A DNA stretch of 64,000 nucleotides from contig NC_062247.1 in the NCBI RefSeq assembly GCF_905475465.1, forward strand, positions 10,478,001 through 10,542,000, read 5' to 3'. The translations under genes were made by a program, and so were the position numbers. This document shows, piece by piece, positions 1-11,689 of the stretch; position 1 is the first letter of the stretch; the number at the start of each line of letters is the position of its first letter. This stretch comes from Pieris napi. Its lineage: Eukaryota; Arthropoda; Insecta; Lepidoptera; Pieridae. Below the pieces are notes generated by a model that was not told the DNA's origin, did no database searches, and was given only the letters and a program-made list of their open reading frames with translations.

Positions 1-340
1 TAATATTCACTTAAAAGGATTAGCACAATGGAAATGTACTTTTATTTTCGTATTATCTTTGAGAGTCTGATAGGCTCCTAACAATAGCCGGTTTTAACGA
101 AACTTATTTATTTCCTCATCTATTTGCATAACTCTTTAATTCAATTCATTAGAAATCATACATAAAAATAATATTCTATAACCAACATACAACATAATAT
201 AATATCTCCCTTATCTCACACATTGATTTTAACAACAATAAGTTACTCCAGAACTGCGTAGATGTCATATCTTAAAATGATTCAACCTATTTTGATTAAA
301 CTTTCCTAGGACTAATAAATACATCATTGCCTCAATCAAG

Positions 341-597
341 AGATTCACCTGATGTTAAGTAATACCGCCCAAGGAAACCCACACCGTCAGAAATCTCGCA
401 AGTGCGTTGCCGACCATTTAAGTATGCTCTAAGGACCCTAAGTCAAATTGGTTCGGAAATACTTCAGTGGGCAGCTGATTCCCCATAGCGGTGGTGCACG
501 GCGAAAATTGCCTCATAGACGCTTGGTTTAGGGACGACGGTCTATGTGTGGGATTTCATATACTGCCCCGACGCCCGATGACAATATCACACAAATC
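341..597 (+). repeat. Lep-A dispersed repeat, diverged copy
   Basis: One of about twelve copies in the window of a common lepidopteran repeat, named Lep-A here for reference. Diagnostic words in order are cacctgatgttaagtaatac, ctcgcaagtgcgttgccgac, caaattggttcggaaatact and a cggtggtgcacggcgaaaa block, followed by a diverged end near cgacgcccgatg. It has no protein-coding signal. The family is either SINE-like or the 3' end of a LINE; the sequence alone does not decide. Confidence 0.7.
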
Positions 598-689
598 TCA
601 GTATAACATTTATTTATATATAGCCTTATATCAGAAATACAAAATATACATTATAACTATTGTTTTTCTTCTACGATAACCGATTATGT

Positions 690-925
690 GTGCCTACGAG
701 CAAAGGTCTCCCCCATTGTCCTCCATTTTTCCTTATTGTATACCAATCTCGTCCAGGTCTTAGTCTTTCCAGCAATTTCCATGATTTCATCGGCCCACAT
801 TTTAGATTGCCTACCTCTGTTTCCCTTATGGCCTCTTGGTTGCCATAGTGTTACAATTGTGCTCCATTTATCTGCTCCTCTTATGGTATGTCCAGCCCAT
901 TTCCATTTTAGTTCTTTTGTTTTAT
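690..925 (-). pseudogene. LINE reverse-transcriptase C-terminal relic
   Basis: Read on the minus strand, one continuous frame gives a protein-like stretch with KWKWAGHTIRGADKWST, then TLWQPRGHKGNRGRQSK, MWADEIMEIAG and finally WRTMGETFAR. The order W-AGH, a basic GR-rich loop, W-DE, and W-x(3)-GE-F is the usual C-terminal end of RTE/Jockey-like non-LTR reverse transcriptases in insects (family knowledge, not a search). No upstream RT palm motifs are seen, so this is a 5'-truncated dead fragment. Confidence 0.65.
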
Positions 926-2084
926 ATGCAATGACATTTAGTTTTCGTTTATGTAAGCCTGTCGTCGACTTTTGGATCTATGGGTATTATTTCAAAAACC
1001 AGAACCAACACACTAATACATAGACCGAGATTGAAACCTCTACACATATGTAAAATGTGACGCAGTTATATTCAAATAAACACAATTGGCTTTGCGTCTC
1101 CAATCTTATAATTTAACGAATCATTTGAGCAATAATACTTGTTCGCCAGATGGATAAGACAATTGGTAGTTGACATTAATTTATTATCTACATACGACCG
1201 CAGTCTATAGGCCATATTTATATATACTCAACCAAATTGCGTCTGCAAAAACCAACCTAGGAGTTAGTTCCTCGCGATTTTAACGGATTAAACAGAACTT
1301 ATATGGAGCTGACTGTATTCGGTGGTGGGCTGATTAATTTTAAAAAAAATTTGAAAGCAACTGTATTGACAAATGGATATACAGAATTTGGTGAAAAATT
1401 TGTGAATTTTGACCAAAACGCGTTCTTTTCTGAAAGGAGGGACAAATGGGATGGTGCGATGGCTGGGGAACACGAAATTAAAATTTAACTAAATTGGGGC
1501 AATCAAACTGGTTCTATCTTAGGTCAAAAACAAATGCAGCACTTAACGTAGCGGTAATGTGTCCAATTTGCAGTCGTAATAGATTTTGAAATTAAATTCT
1601 TTGATTTGTTGGCAATTTTCTAATTATAGGGATATATCGAGACGGAGCCAAATCACGTACTTACTGGCGTTAAATTGAATAAAATCTCATTCCGGCGTTA
1701 CGATTGAGCTGGTTGCGCAAAATTCATGTAAACAGTTTTATAACGTACCATTTTGAGCATTGAAGGCTGACGGTGTTAAACGATTTTGTTTACAGACATA
1801 CGTCTATGGAGTATATTGACCGAGAATATGTATTAAATCTATAAATATAACATTCAAGTGTTGCAGTGTTTCTAACTAAACTCCGGCTTTATCAATTTTT
1901 ATGATTTTTTTTGTAAGCGTTTACTGGTTCAGGTAGTCTATATGAATTAAAAATATTGTTAAGCGCAAAACTCGAAGACGGCTGGAATAGTTCGAGTATT
2001 TTTTTCTTTAATCTCTGCGGAAGGTTTTAATGCAGAAAAAATATATTAAAAGTTTTATTAAGTACTGAGATTATTACTCTGGAA

Positions 2085-2170
2085 AAGCGAAAGGTCTCTA
2101 TGGGGTAGCATAGGGAAATGTTCCATATGTTGATATGTAGCTACTAAAAGGTTAGGCTAAAAAAACATTA
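2085..2170 (+). repeat. Helitron-like relic
   Basis: Shares the block ctatggggtagcatagggaa, attcc/gttccat and gg(t)taggctaaa...cattaagg with the better preserved element at 56760-57105. Neither terminus is recognisable here, so only an internal remnant survives. Confidence 0.4.
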
Positions 2171-2799
2171 AGGCAAAACGATGTTTACGGAGTAATATAT
2201 AATATAGTATATATAAAATAGAATCGGTATTTTTGAAAGCATACTTAATTAAATAATTAAAAACATAATTGATAAACTTATAAAACATTTAAGTTCAAAT
2301 GACATAATATATATAACTTTGAATTATATATAGGTAATTCAAAGTTATATACCTATATTGTCATTCATTGCAAAATTTGTAGGAAATTGGATGTGTGAGA
2401 TGCCGATGCGCTGAAGTATGGACTAACATAGTCGTTGAGCGAGTAATGTCTCTAAGTAGAAGTAACTAATTTCACTTACATAGTCAAATTTAAGGTAGCA
2501 GTAAGTTCTTATAAGTGAACTTAGTAACAGAAAATTCTTTAATAAAATGGTATATATTATTCTATACATATAACCTTAATTATTTTTATTGACAGAAATT
2601 AAACGTCACGTAAAAAGTACTAAATGACACGTACGTGCGTAATTAAAAACAGTTTTCACGGAATTCATTTGGAACCGGCATTTATTTAATTAAAACAGAT
2701 TTTCGATCGAACCCTGCCACTGTTTCGGCCAGTCTCAGTTACATCCAAAAATATCAACTTCATGCAACTGGGCTTATGTATTTGGAACTTGTATAGAAA

Positions 2800-2890
2800 A
2801 GACGGGTCGCGTGACAAGCGATGTTGTTGACCAATCACAAACAAACGAAGGGCGCCGTAACATCGTCTTTTGTTTTACATTTTTTACATT
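2800..2890 (+). repeat. Short dispersed repeat, tgaccaatcaca family
   Basis: Words gaccaatcacaaacaaacga, gcgccgtaacatcgtctttt and gttttac recur at 6540-6600 (same strand), about 21365-21480 (reverse complement) and 32570-32640. I cannot assign a class; no terminal repeats or ORF are evident. Confidence 0.45.
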
Positions 2891-2967
2891 CCCAAACGTT
2901 ATCGTATTCGTAGAATCTCGTTTATTCAGTTTATAACCTATTTTTAGTTAATATATATGATTTAGAG

Positions 2968-3227
2968 CAATGTTTTCCCACGCTCCACAGGGGAGCAATT
3001 TTATTGTTCCCATTCGAAGTTTTATTAAAATTATTTGGAATTTGAAATTCAGATTTTCATTATATTTTATAAGAATTTACTTCGTTAACAATTTCCCAGT
3101 AATTTCTTCCTAAAACCATTTAAGTTTCTTATGTAATTTTTTTTTAATAATAAAAAATGATGTATGTTTTATAAGAATAAGTAATTTAGGAAAGGCTAAT
3201 GTCTAAAAAAAAGGTTGAGAAACACCG
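2968..3227. mobile_element. hAT-type non-autonomous element
   Basis: The termini are caatgttttcccacg on the left and ggttgagaaacaccg on the right, an imperfect inverted pair resembling the CAGTGTTTC-type ends of hAT elements. They are flanked by an 8-bp target duplication, atttagag (2960-2967) and atttaggg (3228-3235), with one mismatch. Eight-bp duplications are diagnostic of hAT (established). The body is AT-rich and non-coding. A reverse-oriented relative lies at 20388-20971. Confidence 0.7.
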
Positions 3228-3245
3228 ATTTAGGGTCAAACGAGC

Positions 3246-3330
3246 CTACGAAGAGGCCATAAAAGGCAGTCGCCTATGGACACCCACTTTAGTGGATGTG
3301 TTACCGGCCTCTTTACTGCTATATAAAAAA
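3246..3330 (+). repeat. Lep-B dispersed repeat fragment
   Basis: Contains ggcagtcgcctatggacacc and a diverged gtgttaccggcctct. It matches the 5' part of the longer Lep-B copies at 10490-10675 and 53715-53960. It is truncated on the right. Confidence 0.5.
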
Positions 3331-5115
3331 TAACGTATATAGACGTCAATAGCTTGAATGTCTCATGTTTGTGCTCGTCGTATAATGGTCCTGTTAACAA
3401 ATTGTGTGAGATTTGCAAAAAAAACTTTGATTAAAAAAAACTTGCTGGACATTTTCAGCAACTCCATGGAGACTGCGCCAAGTCGTTTTAGAAGCCTTGC
3501 TGTGTTCAATAGGTATTATTATTATTTTCTTTTTCACAATTATGTATTTACAGTGTATATTCCCGGATGCCTGGCGGATCTCTTCAATACAAAGAGTCAC
3601 CTCGTGAATTCTGCGATATGATAGGTGTCTCCTTGTAACACGATTGAGAGCAAAATAAAATGACATTGTTTTTATAGAACTCCAATGTGTGAGATTCTAT
3701 TTATAGTAACCGAGATAAGCTGTTCAGAAACGTGCTTTACGAAGTGTGAATGTTTTTATTCAATGAGAGTAAATACAATAAGCCGGACAAACAGCAGTGC
3801 AGAGTAATATTGAAGTTAATGTAGCAATAATTACATTTTAGTACTTTGTATAGTTTGCTTTGTATCGAATGATAAAATATTTATTTATTGAATACAAATA
3901 TACACAGACTCAAATTACTCTAGATTCGACCAAAGAATTTTATCGTATTAAGATCAATCAAAACTTAATCGTGTCTAATCAATGGACAAAGCAGCAGTGC
4001 AAGTATTATTTTAAATAAAAGCAATCAATATTTTTTTAAATTCTTATGAATTTGGGTTTATTCCTTCAATATTCCAGTTGACTGATCAACGCGAAAACAA
4101 TTCAAGTCAGACTTTTGGGAAATGAGATTTAAATTGACAATAATAATATATTTGCAAAAATATGGTACGCATATTCTTCCACGCAATGGCGAGCAAATTT
4201 GTCTTATAGAATTAAAAGGTAAAAATTTACATATAAATTACATATTACAATCATATCAATTCAGTAAGACCTGGGATTCAGTAAGACAATTTCTCCTAAT
4301 TTATTTTTAATTTATCTAATTTTTGTAGCTTCAACAATATTATAGAGAAACTAAGCGAAATTAAAATATTTCTTAGAAGGTCTCGATACTTGCAATAGCA
4401 TGAAGCTCAAAATGAGCCGAGTCCAACGCGATTATCTGACAGTAAATTAATTTTATCTACATACCTCATTGTTCTTACGGATTTTCCTTGTGTATATTTT
4501 TGTAATAATTTCTGCGTTAAATATAGACTTGTAGATTTGTCAAAGAATTTGTGATTTATGATTTAATATTTTTTATTTTAATTGGAAAGAGGTTGTATGC
4601 TTTAAGGTTATAATGAATCTCCACAGACTAATATAGCAATTTGAAGATTTCGTTTCTTTAATCTATGATTTTGTCTACGGCCACTTCTTAATTACGGGCT
4701 TAAGACTTGGCTTAAAGGTCTCGTTACCAGGCCATAAAATTATTAAAAAAAAAATATTTACGGGCTTTACGATAATATTAGAACCTATAGACTAGGCTAA
4801 ACTAAACATTTCTTTTAAGTCTATTACCTACGTCTTCTATTAGCTATTTTTATATTATCTGATCTATGTATTTTGTATCTACAATTCGCTTGTTTTATTG
4901 CTAATGCAATATTCGGATTTATCAATTGTTTATTAAGTCAAACAATGAAGCCACATTAACATTTCGATTAAAACCAGTTCTATGTTTGAAATGCAAATCA
5001 CAAAATTAACAACCCGCATCTATTTATTAGAAATAGGGTTATCACATAACAGAGAAATTTAATTTGATAGGAAAATGAAAGTAACATAAAAAGTGTTAAA
5101 TAACAGCTTGTCTTT

Positions 5116-5372
5116 TTTTATAGAACGGAATATTTTGATGCAAACGGGCAGGAGGCTCACCTGATGTAAAGTGATACCGCCGCCCATCGACACCCACATT
5201 GCCAGAAGACTCGCAAGTGCGTTGCCGGCCTTTCATGAATTGGTACTCTCTTTTCTTGAAGGAGCCTAAGTAGACTTGGTTCGGAAATACTTTATTGGAC
5301 AGTTGGTTAGACATAGTGGTGGTGCGCGGCAAAAACTGCCTTAAAAAGCGCTCAGCTGTGGAACGACAACAT
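5116..5372 (+). repeat. Lep-A dispersed repeat, well preserved
   Basis: Near full-length copy: aaacgggcaggaggctcacc, gtgataccgccgcccatcg, ctcgcaagtgcgttgccggc, ttggttcggaaatacttta, gtggtggtgcgcggcaaaaa and gcgctcagctgtggaacgac. The end runs directly into a stretch (5370-5465) that reads as a possible LINE RT tail on the plus strand (MRRIAGVEWYRIAKDM), weakly supported. Confidence 0.8.
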
Positions 5373-6819
5373 GAGAAGGATAGCCGGAGTAGAATGGTAT
5401 AGAATAGCTAAGGACATGGTGACATTTGGAGGAGGCCTTTGTCGAGAGACAAGCTGTAGGTAACAAAGGAATTTGAAAAAATACTGTAGATTGATGAGGT
5501 TATGATTACACCAGTAAATACTTGTTTTATCAGTTTTTTTTTAATAGAAAGAAACAAAAAAAAGTTACATCAAATTCAGCAAAACAAACAATTTATTTCT
5601 AAAAAAAATTACACCGCTTCATAGCGTAAAAATACTAAATAGAAAGAGATTAAATTAATTATAAATAAGGGGGATTATAATGTTCGCAGTCTTTAAATTA
5701 TTCATAAAACATAAATTATTATACTTATTCACGCAAAAATGTCGTGAAATAAGCATAACTTTTATACCTATTTTAATAAGGGTCTTGGGAAGAAAGTTTC
5801 GGGTGTAGATAATGTCTAACGTAAAATATTCATGATATTGTGTTTCGTACTTTGGTGTTATTAGATGAGAATTTCGTGAATAACGCAGTATGCTTGGCGA
5901 GCTATATATTTGAGATTTCTATTGAAATATTAACGTGTAAGATACTATCCTATATATATATATTTTTTTTATCGTTATTATATTAAAACCTTTGTATGTT
6001 TATTTTCATCATTAATGGCTGAACTTACTCTTTCAACGAAATTATCTCGTCTCTTTCTGTCAAATTATGTTTATACTATGATGAAAAGAGACAGATAAAG
6101 TCTTTATAAAAAACTGAATTATTTATTTTTATTTCTGAATTTTTACTGTTACATACAAACTTGCTAGATAAAATACTTGAAGAAAAGCCAGACGAGGAAA
6201 ATCCCAATAAGTCGACATCCGAGTGGTATTTTCTTTTTTACTCAACTGTCAGCTTTCAGTACCTTTATACACAACAAAGTTATTGAAGTACTTCGTATTT
6301 CAATTAACTAGCAACTATTTTTAGTCTTGGAAGGCTTTAGAGGAAGTTTTAAGCCTATTTCCTCTAAGGGAAATTTCATTTCCTTTACTTCGCCTGAAGG
6401 CCGTCTTAATTTTTCTTTATAATAAAAGCAACAAGTATTCATAATAACACGTTTTAACTTGAAATAAAGAAACAGTGACGTGTTTCGCTATGTGATTCAG
6501 TGTCTGTATCAAATCATAGACATGAGATACGACGCATCGTTCCATATGACCAATCACAATGAAGCGAAACGCCATCGTCCATCTTTTGTTTTATTGCAGC
6601 ATCCCTTTGTTCAATCGGTTAATTCAAAAACAAAATTAAACCTCCATTCATTTCAAAACTTTTACGTTTATAAAATTAGTAAGATTTATATCTGAAACAA
6701 TAACAATTTATTTCATCTTTCCCAACGTTATTCCCAATAGTCATTACAAAAAGGCAACATTTTGTTTGAAATATACACGTACACAATCTAAACGCTCCTT
6801 AATTTAATTTAGTTCTCAA

Positions 6820-6892
6820 ATCAAGGGCGTAGAACGGAAGAGAAGAACTGGCAATAAACTCTTCGCTCTTTTTATTGCTTAAACAAGTCAAG
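6820..6892 (-). repeat. LINE 3'-end fragment (RTE-like)
   Basis: On the minus strand this reads ttattgccagttcttctctt then ctacgcccttgatttgagaa, matching the 3' tail at 27830-28078 (tgccagttcttcttgccca, ctacgcccttgacttgcgaa). It is a short, 5'-truncated fragment without a clear target duplication. Confidence 0.55.
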
Positions 6893-7572
6893 GCTTAAAT
6901 AGCGGTCGTAGATCACTAATTTACCTCTAAACATTGTTAAACGCGATTAAGTTTCCTAAGACCTCATGATCGAATGAATCCATTCGCAGAAGGTAGTTAA
7001 ATAATATTTGTTATTTATCTATTTCAAGGACTCGTGGGAAATTTGCACAGTTTGTCGATAGGGAGCGAATACCTATTAAAACTTCGAAGGACTTTTTCCC
7101 AATGACTCTATGCCCCAGTTATGAAAATATATTGTTTTGCGTATGCAATGGAATATCACCGTTTGGTCTTTTTTCAACAGCTTTAATGTTTTAATTTCTG
7201 GTATCTTTTATTGCTGATTTGCTGTTTTAAAAGAGTACCGAGAGTTTTTTACGCCGGCTTTTTCTCTCGGCCTACCCCCTCTATCTTCTTTGCCGATGAG
7301 TAGGGATGCCTTCAAATTTAATGACGTGGAATAAGTGATACATGTATCTTATGTTCCATAATAAACATATTTTATTTTTTATTTTATTTATTAAAAAACG
7401 TTTTTTAATTTACTGTGATTATCTGCGGTTCTACGAACAACTTGTACTTTCATTAATTACCTTTAGCACGATTGTTTGTTCGGCTCTGGTATGAAAGTTT
7501 GTTTTATTACGTCTTGTAACTTATCATGAACAACACATAAAATATAATACCTAATAACACAATAAGAAAAAT

Positions 7573-7851
7573 CAGTGGCACTACAACCTCCTTAGGTCTG
7601 GGCCTCAGATTTCTGAATCTGTTTCATGATCATTTTTCAATCTAATAGGCAAGTAGGTGATCAGCCTCCTGTGCCTGACACACGACGTCGTTTTGAGTCT
7701 AAGACATTAATTCCTCACGATGTTTTCGTTCACCGTTCGAACGAATGTTAAATGCGTACATAGAATGAAAGTCCATTGGTGTACAAGGGAATCGAACCTA
7801 CGTCCTCAGGGATGAGAGTCGCACTCTGAAGCCACTAGGCCAACACTGCTC
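7573..7851 (-). repeat. tRNA-derived SINE, near full length
   Basis: Transcribed on the minus strand. It begins with a tRNA-like head: box A-like tggcctagtggc (one base off consensus) and a perfect box B ggttcgattcc about 40 nt later. Then comes a tRNA-unrelated body that ends, in plus-strand terms, at cagtggcactacaacctc. The same head-plus-body is found at 15699-15974, 32191-32448 and 57886-58104, with further fragments. Pol III promoters of this type are established for SINEs. I take it to be a lepidopteran SINE family but have not matched it to a named one. Confidence 0.8.
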
Positions 7852-8273
7852 ATAACAATTATTACACGAATAAAACGTAGAATTGATATATTTTTGCATC
7901 GAAAACTTCAGTAGCGCTACGTGGGAGTGTTTGGATCTAATTACTCCACATCGTTGGAGTGTAATCGCGTTGCTGTAAAAACGCACTTCCACATCAGAAA
8001 ATATTATGAACTTTATACCCGTTTTAAATCGTAGAGTCTAGATAATGAAAGAAGAGAAAAAGCGCAGCAAATTAAAAAAAAAATAGTATGGTATCCCTAA
8101 AAGTTTTATATATTTTGTGTATTAAACTTACTTGACACTTGATTTTATTTTATATTTTTTTACAGTGATAGTAACTGTATTTCTATTAAATTAAATACTA
8201 TACGTATTTAGTATTTTACTATTGATACTTAAAATGACTAGCATTGCATGGAAAACTAAAACTATATCTAATA

Positions 8274-9558
8274 TTAGGTCCTTACATATGAAATTGGCGT
8301 TTTACGTTTTGGCCACTTTGACCTCAAATATCTCCTCTTTGGTTAAGAATTCCAAATTAAAATTTGTACAGCTATTTACTCATGTATTTGTGCTTCGATG
8401 ACCGTCATTCATTTGTTTTTTTCTTCTGCTTTTTTCTGTTTGCGTCACTCATTTTACAAAATGGAAAACTTAAAGTATCGCATTATTTACGAGTACGTGT
8501 TCCGCCGTGGCACTAGTGCTGCGGAAACGACTCGAAGGGTGAATGATGTGTATGGCGGTCATGTTGCAAAAGAAAACACAGTTCGTTTTTGGTTCCAACG
8601 TTTTCGTTCTGGAAATTTCGACCTGCAGAACAAGCCCCGTGGACGGCCTGAGACCCAAGTTGATATTGAAGTATTGAAGGCTATTGTGGAAGCGGATCCA
8701 TCGCAAACCACGTCCGAGTTAGCTGCAGGCTGCGGTGTTAGTGATAAAACTGTTTTAATTCACTTGAAGCGAATTGGGAAGATTAAAAAGCTTGAAAGAT
8801 GGGTACCTCACAAATTGACTGAAGCAAACCGGCAAACGCGCGTCAACTGCTGCGTTACATTACTGAACCGGCACAATAATGAAGGTATTTTAAACCGAAT
8901 CATTACCTGTGATGAAAAATGGATTCTTTACGATAATCGGAAGCGCTCAGCGCAATGGTTGGATCCTGGCCAGCCAGCCAAATCCTGCCCCAAGCGAAAA
9001 TTAACCCCAAAAAAGTTACTTGTAAGCGTTTGGTGGACTAGTGCCGGTATTGTTCATTGCAGTTTTCTCAAATCTGGCCAGACTATTACGGCTGATGTCT
9101 ATTGTCAGCAATTGCAAAGCATGATGCAAAAGCTAGCGGCTAGACAACCTAGGCTGGTCAATTGCTCCGCGCCACTGCTACTTCACGACAACGCTAGACC
9201 ACACACTGCACAACAGACGGCTACCAAATTAGAAGAGCTTCAATTGGAATGTCTAAGACATCCTCCGTACTCCCCGGACCTTGTTCCAACAGATTACCAT
9301 TTTTTTCGAAATTTGGACAACCTCTTGCAAGGGAAAAAAATTAACTCTGATGGGGCAGTCCAAATCGCCTTCACAGATTTTATTCATTCCCGTCCGACTG
9401 GTTTTTTTAGTAAAGGGATCAATGAACTACCTATGAGATGGCAAAAGTGCATAGAAAACAATGGTTCATACTTTGATTAATTAAATATATTATATTTAAA
9501 AATATTCGACTTTTTGTTCCTCCCATACAAAACGCCAATTTCATATGTAAGGACCTAA
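8274..9558 (+). mobile_element. Complete mariner transposon
   Basis: A 1285-bp element bounded by perfect 30-bp terminal inverted repeats (8274-8303 and 9529-9558, starting ttaggtccttacatatgaaa) and by the TA target duplication at 8272-8273 and 9559-9560. It carries one uninterrupted transposase ORF. It sits at the 5' edge of a Helitron-like element (9561-9876), so it probably inserted after that element. Identical TIRs and an open frame suggest recent arrival. Confidence 0.95.
8461..9480 (+). CDS. mariner transposase (DD34D)
   Basis: A 339-residue cut-and-paste transposase that binds the element's own TIRs and cuts at TA sites. I chose the start MENLKYRIIYEY because mariner proteins begin at this helix; an in-frame ATG at 8398 would add 21 hydrophobic residues not typical of the family. 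Two helix-turn-helix regions occupy roughly residues 1-110. The linker motif, usually WVPHEL, reads WVPHKL (114-119), a Glu-to-Lys change. Catalytic aspartates are D151 (ITCDEKW), D243 (LLLHDNARPH) and D278 (VPTDYHFF), with exactly 34 residues between the last two, as in mariner. The usual YSPDLAPTD reads YSPDLVPTD. Length is close to the family norm of about 345. There are no stops or frameshifts; activity is unknown because of the linker change. Confidence 0.93.
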   Translation: MENLKYRIIYEYVFRRGTSAAETTRRVNDVYGGHVAKENTVRFWFQRFRSGNFDLQNKPRGRPETQVDIEVLKAIVEADPSQTTSELAAGCGVSDKTVLIHLKRIGKIKKLERWVPHKLTEANRQTRVNCCVTLLNRHNNEGILNRIITCDEKWILYDNRKRSAQWLDPGQPAKSCPKRKLTPKKLLVSVWWTSAGIVHCSFLKSGQTITADVYCQQLQSMMQKLAARQPRLVNCSAPLLLHDNARPHTAQQTATKLEELQLECLRHPPYSPDLVPTDYHFFRNLDNLLQGKKINSDGAVQIAFTDFIHSRPTGFFSKGINELPMRWQKCIENNGSYFD

Positions 9559-9560
9559 TA

Positions 9561-9876
9561 TATAAAATTCTCGTGTCACAGTTTTCGTTGCCATACTCCT
9601 CCGAAACGGCTTGACCGATTTTGATGAAACTTTGTGTGCATATTGGGTATGTCTGAGAATCGGACAACATCTATTTTTCATCCCCCTAAATGTTAGGGGT
9701 AGTCCACCCCTAAATTTTTTATTTTTATTTTTTAGATATTTTTTTTAGTTTTTATTTTTTTATGATACAGCATTAAAAAATACATACAACCCCTAATTTT
9801 CACCCCTCTACGATCAACCCTTATTTTTTATTATAAACGATAAACATGGCAAAACGACGTTTGCCGGATCAGCTAG
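9561..9876 (+). mobile_element. Helitron-like non-autonomous element
   Basis: The 5' part is tctcgtgtcacagttttcgt then aacggcttgaccgattttga. The 3' end is gtttgccggatcagctag, where CTAG followed by T fits a Helitron terminus. The same family occurs at 43361-43637 and 56760-57105. No coding sequence. Assignment to Helitrons rests on terminal motifs and on knowledge that such ends are widespread in Lepidoptera. Confidence 0.65.
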
Positions 9877-10489
9877 TTTACTATAAAACACAACTTTATT
9901 CGGAATAATCAAAATCAAACTCCAAAAAATCAATATGCACAGATTCATCAGAGTCATTGCTGTTAACTATTCGGAAAAAATATATAATAGAAATAAAAAT
10001 GAGTAATTGCATGAAGTATCAAGACAATAAATCATACTAACCTATGACATTCTGTGTTGCCATCTGAAAGTTTTCAAATAATTCAATTATCTTCTTTCAT
10101 TAACCAGACTCTAGTTATTGAATTCTAAAACGAAAACAGTTTCCTAAAGCAATATCCAATATCTTTTTATTCGTTGAATACCATAGTAATTGGCTAATGA
10201 AAATAGTAGACTAAAGGTCATAATTAACCTTTGTAAGCTTCGAGCACTGCCTGGTACGGGGCGAAAAAATAAATGAAGGACGGGCCGCCATAATTAGATT
10301 TGACAATTTGCTCTTAATTTTTTCAATTGGGACAAACACGTGAAATTAAAATTGCCGTCGAGAGAATGTATCAAATCAAATGTCGTGTCGTCAAATATTT
10401 TAATAATACTTTGTCATGAGATTATATACAATTCTATACCTGCAATTCGTTTGCTATTAATATATATTTTTTGACATATAATAAAAAGG

Positions 10490-10675
10490 CGCAGTCATCG
10501 CAGCCATAGACACCTATTTTTGTTGGGTGCGTTGCCGGCCTTTGAGGGAGGAGTACACTCGAACTTTGAACATTTGGAGGTCGTATCTCTCAGGGAAGAC
10601 CCCCATAGGGAGTGGATTCCACAGTTCGCTAGTTCGCAAAACAAAATGGCTTGTGAAACGGACTGTGGAAGTAAT
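10490..10675 (+). repeat. Lep-B dispersed repeat
   Basis: Related to Lep-A at gtgcgttgccggcctttga, then a distinct body: atttggaggtcgtatctctc, agacccccatagggagtg, ttccacagttcgctagttcg and cttgtgaaacggactgtgga. The copy at 53715-53960 has the same order. Confidence 0.65.
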
Positions 10676-10810
10676 ATAAAAGATAATAGATAATAATAAT
10701 ATAAGAATAAAGATAATAACAAATAATAATAAACTTTATTCATAACAAAATATGGATCTGACGCTGGTGTTGTGGGTGACTAGACTACAGCTCTACCCAA
10801 AGGAATGCAT

Positions 10811-10925
10811 CTATATATATAAAAATAAAACCCGTTTTCCGTTCTCACGACCTAACATGAAAACGGCTTGACCGATTTGTCTGATTTTTTTTTGTTGTGT
10901 TTTTAATTGTCAGGAGAAGGTTCTT
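10811..10925 (+). mobile_element. Helitron-like 5' fragment
   Basis: Begins atctatatatataaaaataa and continues to a gaaaacggcttgaccgattt block, the shared 5' signature of several elements here. No matching 3' end was found nearby. Confidence 0.4.
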
Positions 10926-11652
10926 ATAAAAGAAAAAAAGAAAAAAATTGTGCGGGAAATTAGAAAATTTAAGAATACTTAACCATCATACAATTGTTAT
11001 GTGTGCACTGAGTATGGGTTACTTTTTGCAACCTCAGAGTCATAAACATGTAGTAAGGCTTCTGCAGAATAGAAATCGATTATATTGGGATAGGATAAAT
11101 ATCTCAGAATCCATAAATCAAGAGTTTTTTTGCAAAGGAAGAACTGTGTCATATGCCCATGACCATTGAGTTTGTGATATCTTAAACAGGCCGAATATGG
11201 TTTTTGTTTCTAGATGAACGTTGGCTTTAGGATATTTATAGTCTGTGGAAGGCTATTTATAGAATTTCTCTGTAATAATCTGAGCTATTAAAGTAAGCTT
11301 ATTAATTTTCTGTTGATCATTAGATATTTTGCATTTCTCCGGCACGTGTTATCAATTAAGCGCCCACGTAGATATCAAGGAGCAGGTACGTAACGAGAAT
11401 TGCGAAAGTACATTATATTCCTTAGAAAATTATAAGTAACTGCGCTTTATACTACTACACATTAATTCAAAATTCAATATTATTATTATAAGCTGTGCAA
11501 TGCTTGCTTGGGGTTATTTGGTAATCACTTGATGCCTTAGCTTGCCTCAACAAATCAGCTATGAACTATTTTGTGAATTTCAGTCTACTGTCTCATTAAA
11601 TTTCACATTAGATTTTTTAAAATAGTCACTTATAAACAAATCTGGGGCTATT

Positions 11653-11689
11653 CTTTGGAATCTATGCAATCTCTTGCATAGATTCAAAG
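11653..11689. repeat. Short hairpin
   Basis: Perfect 12-bp arms gaatctatgcaa (11658-11669) and ttgcatagattc (11674-11685) around a 4-nt loop tctc. The stem extends to about 16 bp if one base is bulged. It is too short for a typical microRNA precursor, and no repeat-family link is seen. Confidence 0.55.

Noticed and set aside
688..1023. 111-residue plus-strand ORF
   Set aside because: It is the antisense shadow of the LINE reverse-transcriptase relic on the minus strand.
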